This document shows positions 63,964 through 64,000 of a stretch of 64,000 nt of DNA, piece after piece. The number at the start of each line of letters is the position of its first letter. Positions within the stretch are counted from its first letter, which is position 1. The translations under genes were made by a program, and so were the position numbers. Under the pieces are notes generated by a model. The model did no database searches and was not told the DNA's origin. It saw only the letters and a list, made by a program, of their open reading frames with translations. Origin of the DNA: Paenibacillus sp. FSL H7-0737 (lineage in GTDB: Bacteria > Bacillota > Bacilli > Paenibacillales > Paenibacillaceae); the NCBI RefSeq assembly GCF_000758545.1, contig NZ_CP009279.1, forward strand, positions 2,170,001 through 2,234,000, written 5' to 3'.

Positions 63964-64000
63964 ATGGATAAAAAGATTAAACTACTATACACACAAGATA
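63964..64000 (+). CDS. Unknown protein, N-terminal 12 residues only (3' partial)
   Basis: GGGGGAGAGG stands a few bases before ATG 63964, and the frame MDKKIKLLYTQD stays open to the window end. Too short to identify. The strong ribosome site and the promoter-operator arrangement upstream support a real gene. Confidence 0.6.
   Translation, partial: MDKKIKLLYTQD

Noticed and set aside
63786..63971. 61-codon plus-strand frame near the right end
   Set aside because: It overlaps the CD3324-like remnant, the terminator and the palindrome, and runs past the stronger start at 63964.

Overview
The window looks like chromosomal DNA of a plant-polysaccharide-degrading Firmicute, most probably Paenibacillus or a close relative. 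The basis is moderate GC, strong AGGAGG-type ribosome binding sites, many intrinsic terminators, two giant S-layer-anchored (SLH) proteins, a MalT-like LuxR regulator, a membrane AraC regulator of the YesS type, and a large set of carbohydrate-active enzymes. No rRNA, tRNA, CRISPR array or intact transposase was seen. The genus is inferred from protein style and was not tested by a search.

Layout. 1-5000: a 5'-truncated esterase with a CBM9-like domain, an unknown acidic protein, a GNAT-like acyltransferase and a secreted GH16 laminarinase with a ricin-type lectin domain. 5160-14850: a MalT/LuxR-type regulator, then a 1891-residue SLH protein with GLUG repeats and nine cadherin-like repeats, a 42-residue basic ORF, and a convergent GT8 glycosyltransferase with a very basic tail. 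15000-21400: housekeeping and accessory genes (pantothenate kinase, PAF-acetylhydrolase-like protein, SUFU-domain protein, glyoxalase-like protein, old yellow enzyme NamA, MarR regulator, HupE/UreJ-like membrane protein). 21650-28400: a 2240-residue surface protein joining a lamin-tail domain, OB-folds, a PHP/CehA-type metallohydrolase, an amidotransferase-like domain and SLH anchors. 28430-36000: acetyltransferase, a GH51 arabinofuranosidase with no signal peptide, a serine-acetyltransferase-like protein and a UbiD-family decarboxylase.

36275-60952 is dominated by pectin and rhamnogalacturonan (RG-I) genes, interrupted at 42612-44208 by a DUF2269 membrane protein and a GT4 glycosyltransferase. 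A secreted 2062-residue protein carries both a CE12 acetylesterase and a PL11 rhamnogalacturonan lyase. An operon on the minus strand holds a cytoplasmic CE12 esterase, a mandelate-racemase-type enolase-superfamily enzyme and a TIM-barrel isomerase/epimerase, with a decayed esterase gene at its head. A YesS-like membrane regulator stands divergent from two tandem solute-binding lipoproteins, two LplB/LplC-type permeases, two GH105 unsaturated galacturonyl hydrolases, a GH28 hydrolase, an alpha/beta hydrolase and a CE8 pectin methylesterase. The enzymes after the permeases lack signal peptides. The picture is outside cutting and deacetylation, uptake of oligosaccharides, then cytoplasmic demethylation, deacetylation and hydrolysis. 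No ABC ATPase is present, so a shared MsmX-type ATPase is implied.

60960-64000: a 56-residue membrane protein, a YafY/WYL regulator, a DJ-1/PfpI protein behind a PerR-like box, and a decayed stretch with remnants of a serine recombinase and of a CD3324-family gene, before a CDS cut by the right edge. The most unusual non-coding signal is a structured repeat of about 110 bp found twice (33221-33330 and 47411-47523), with base changes that keep its stems paired.
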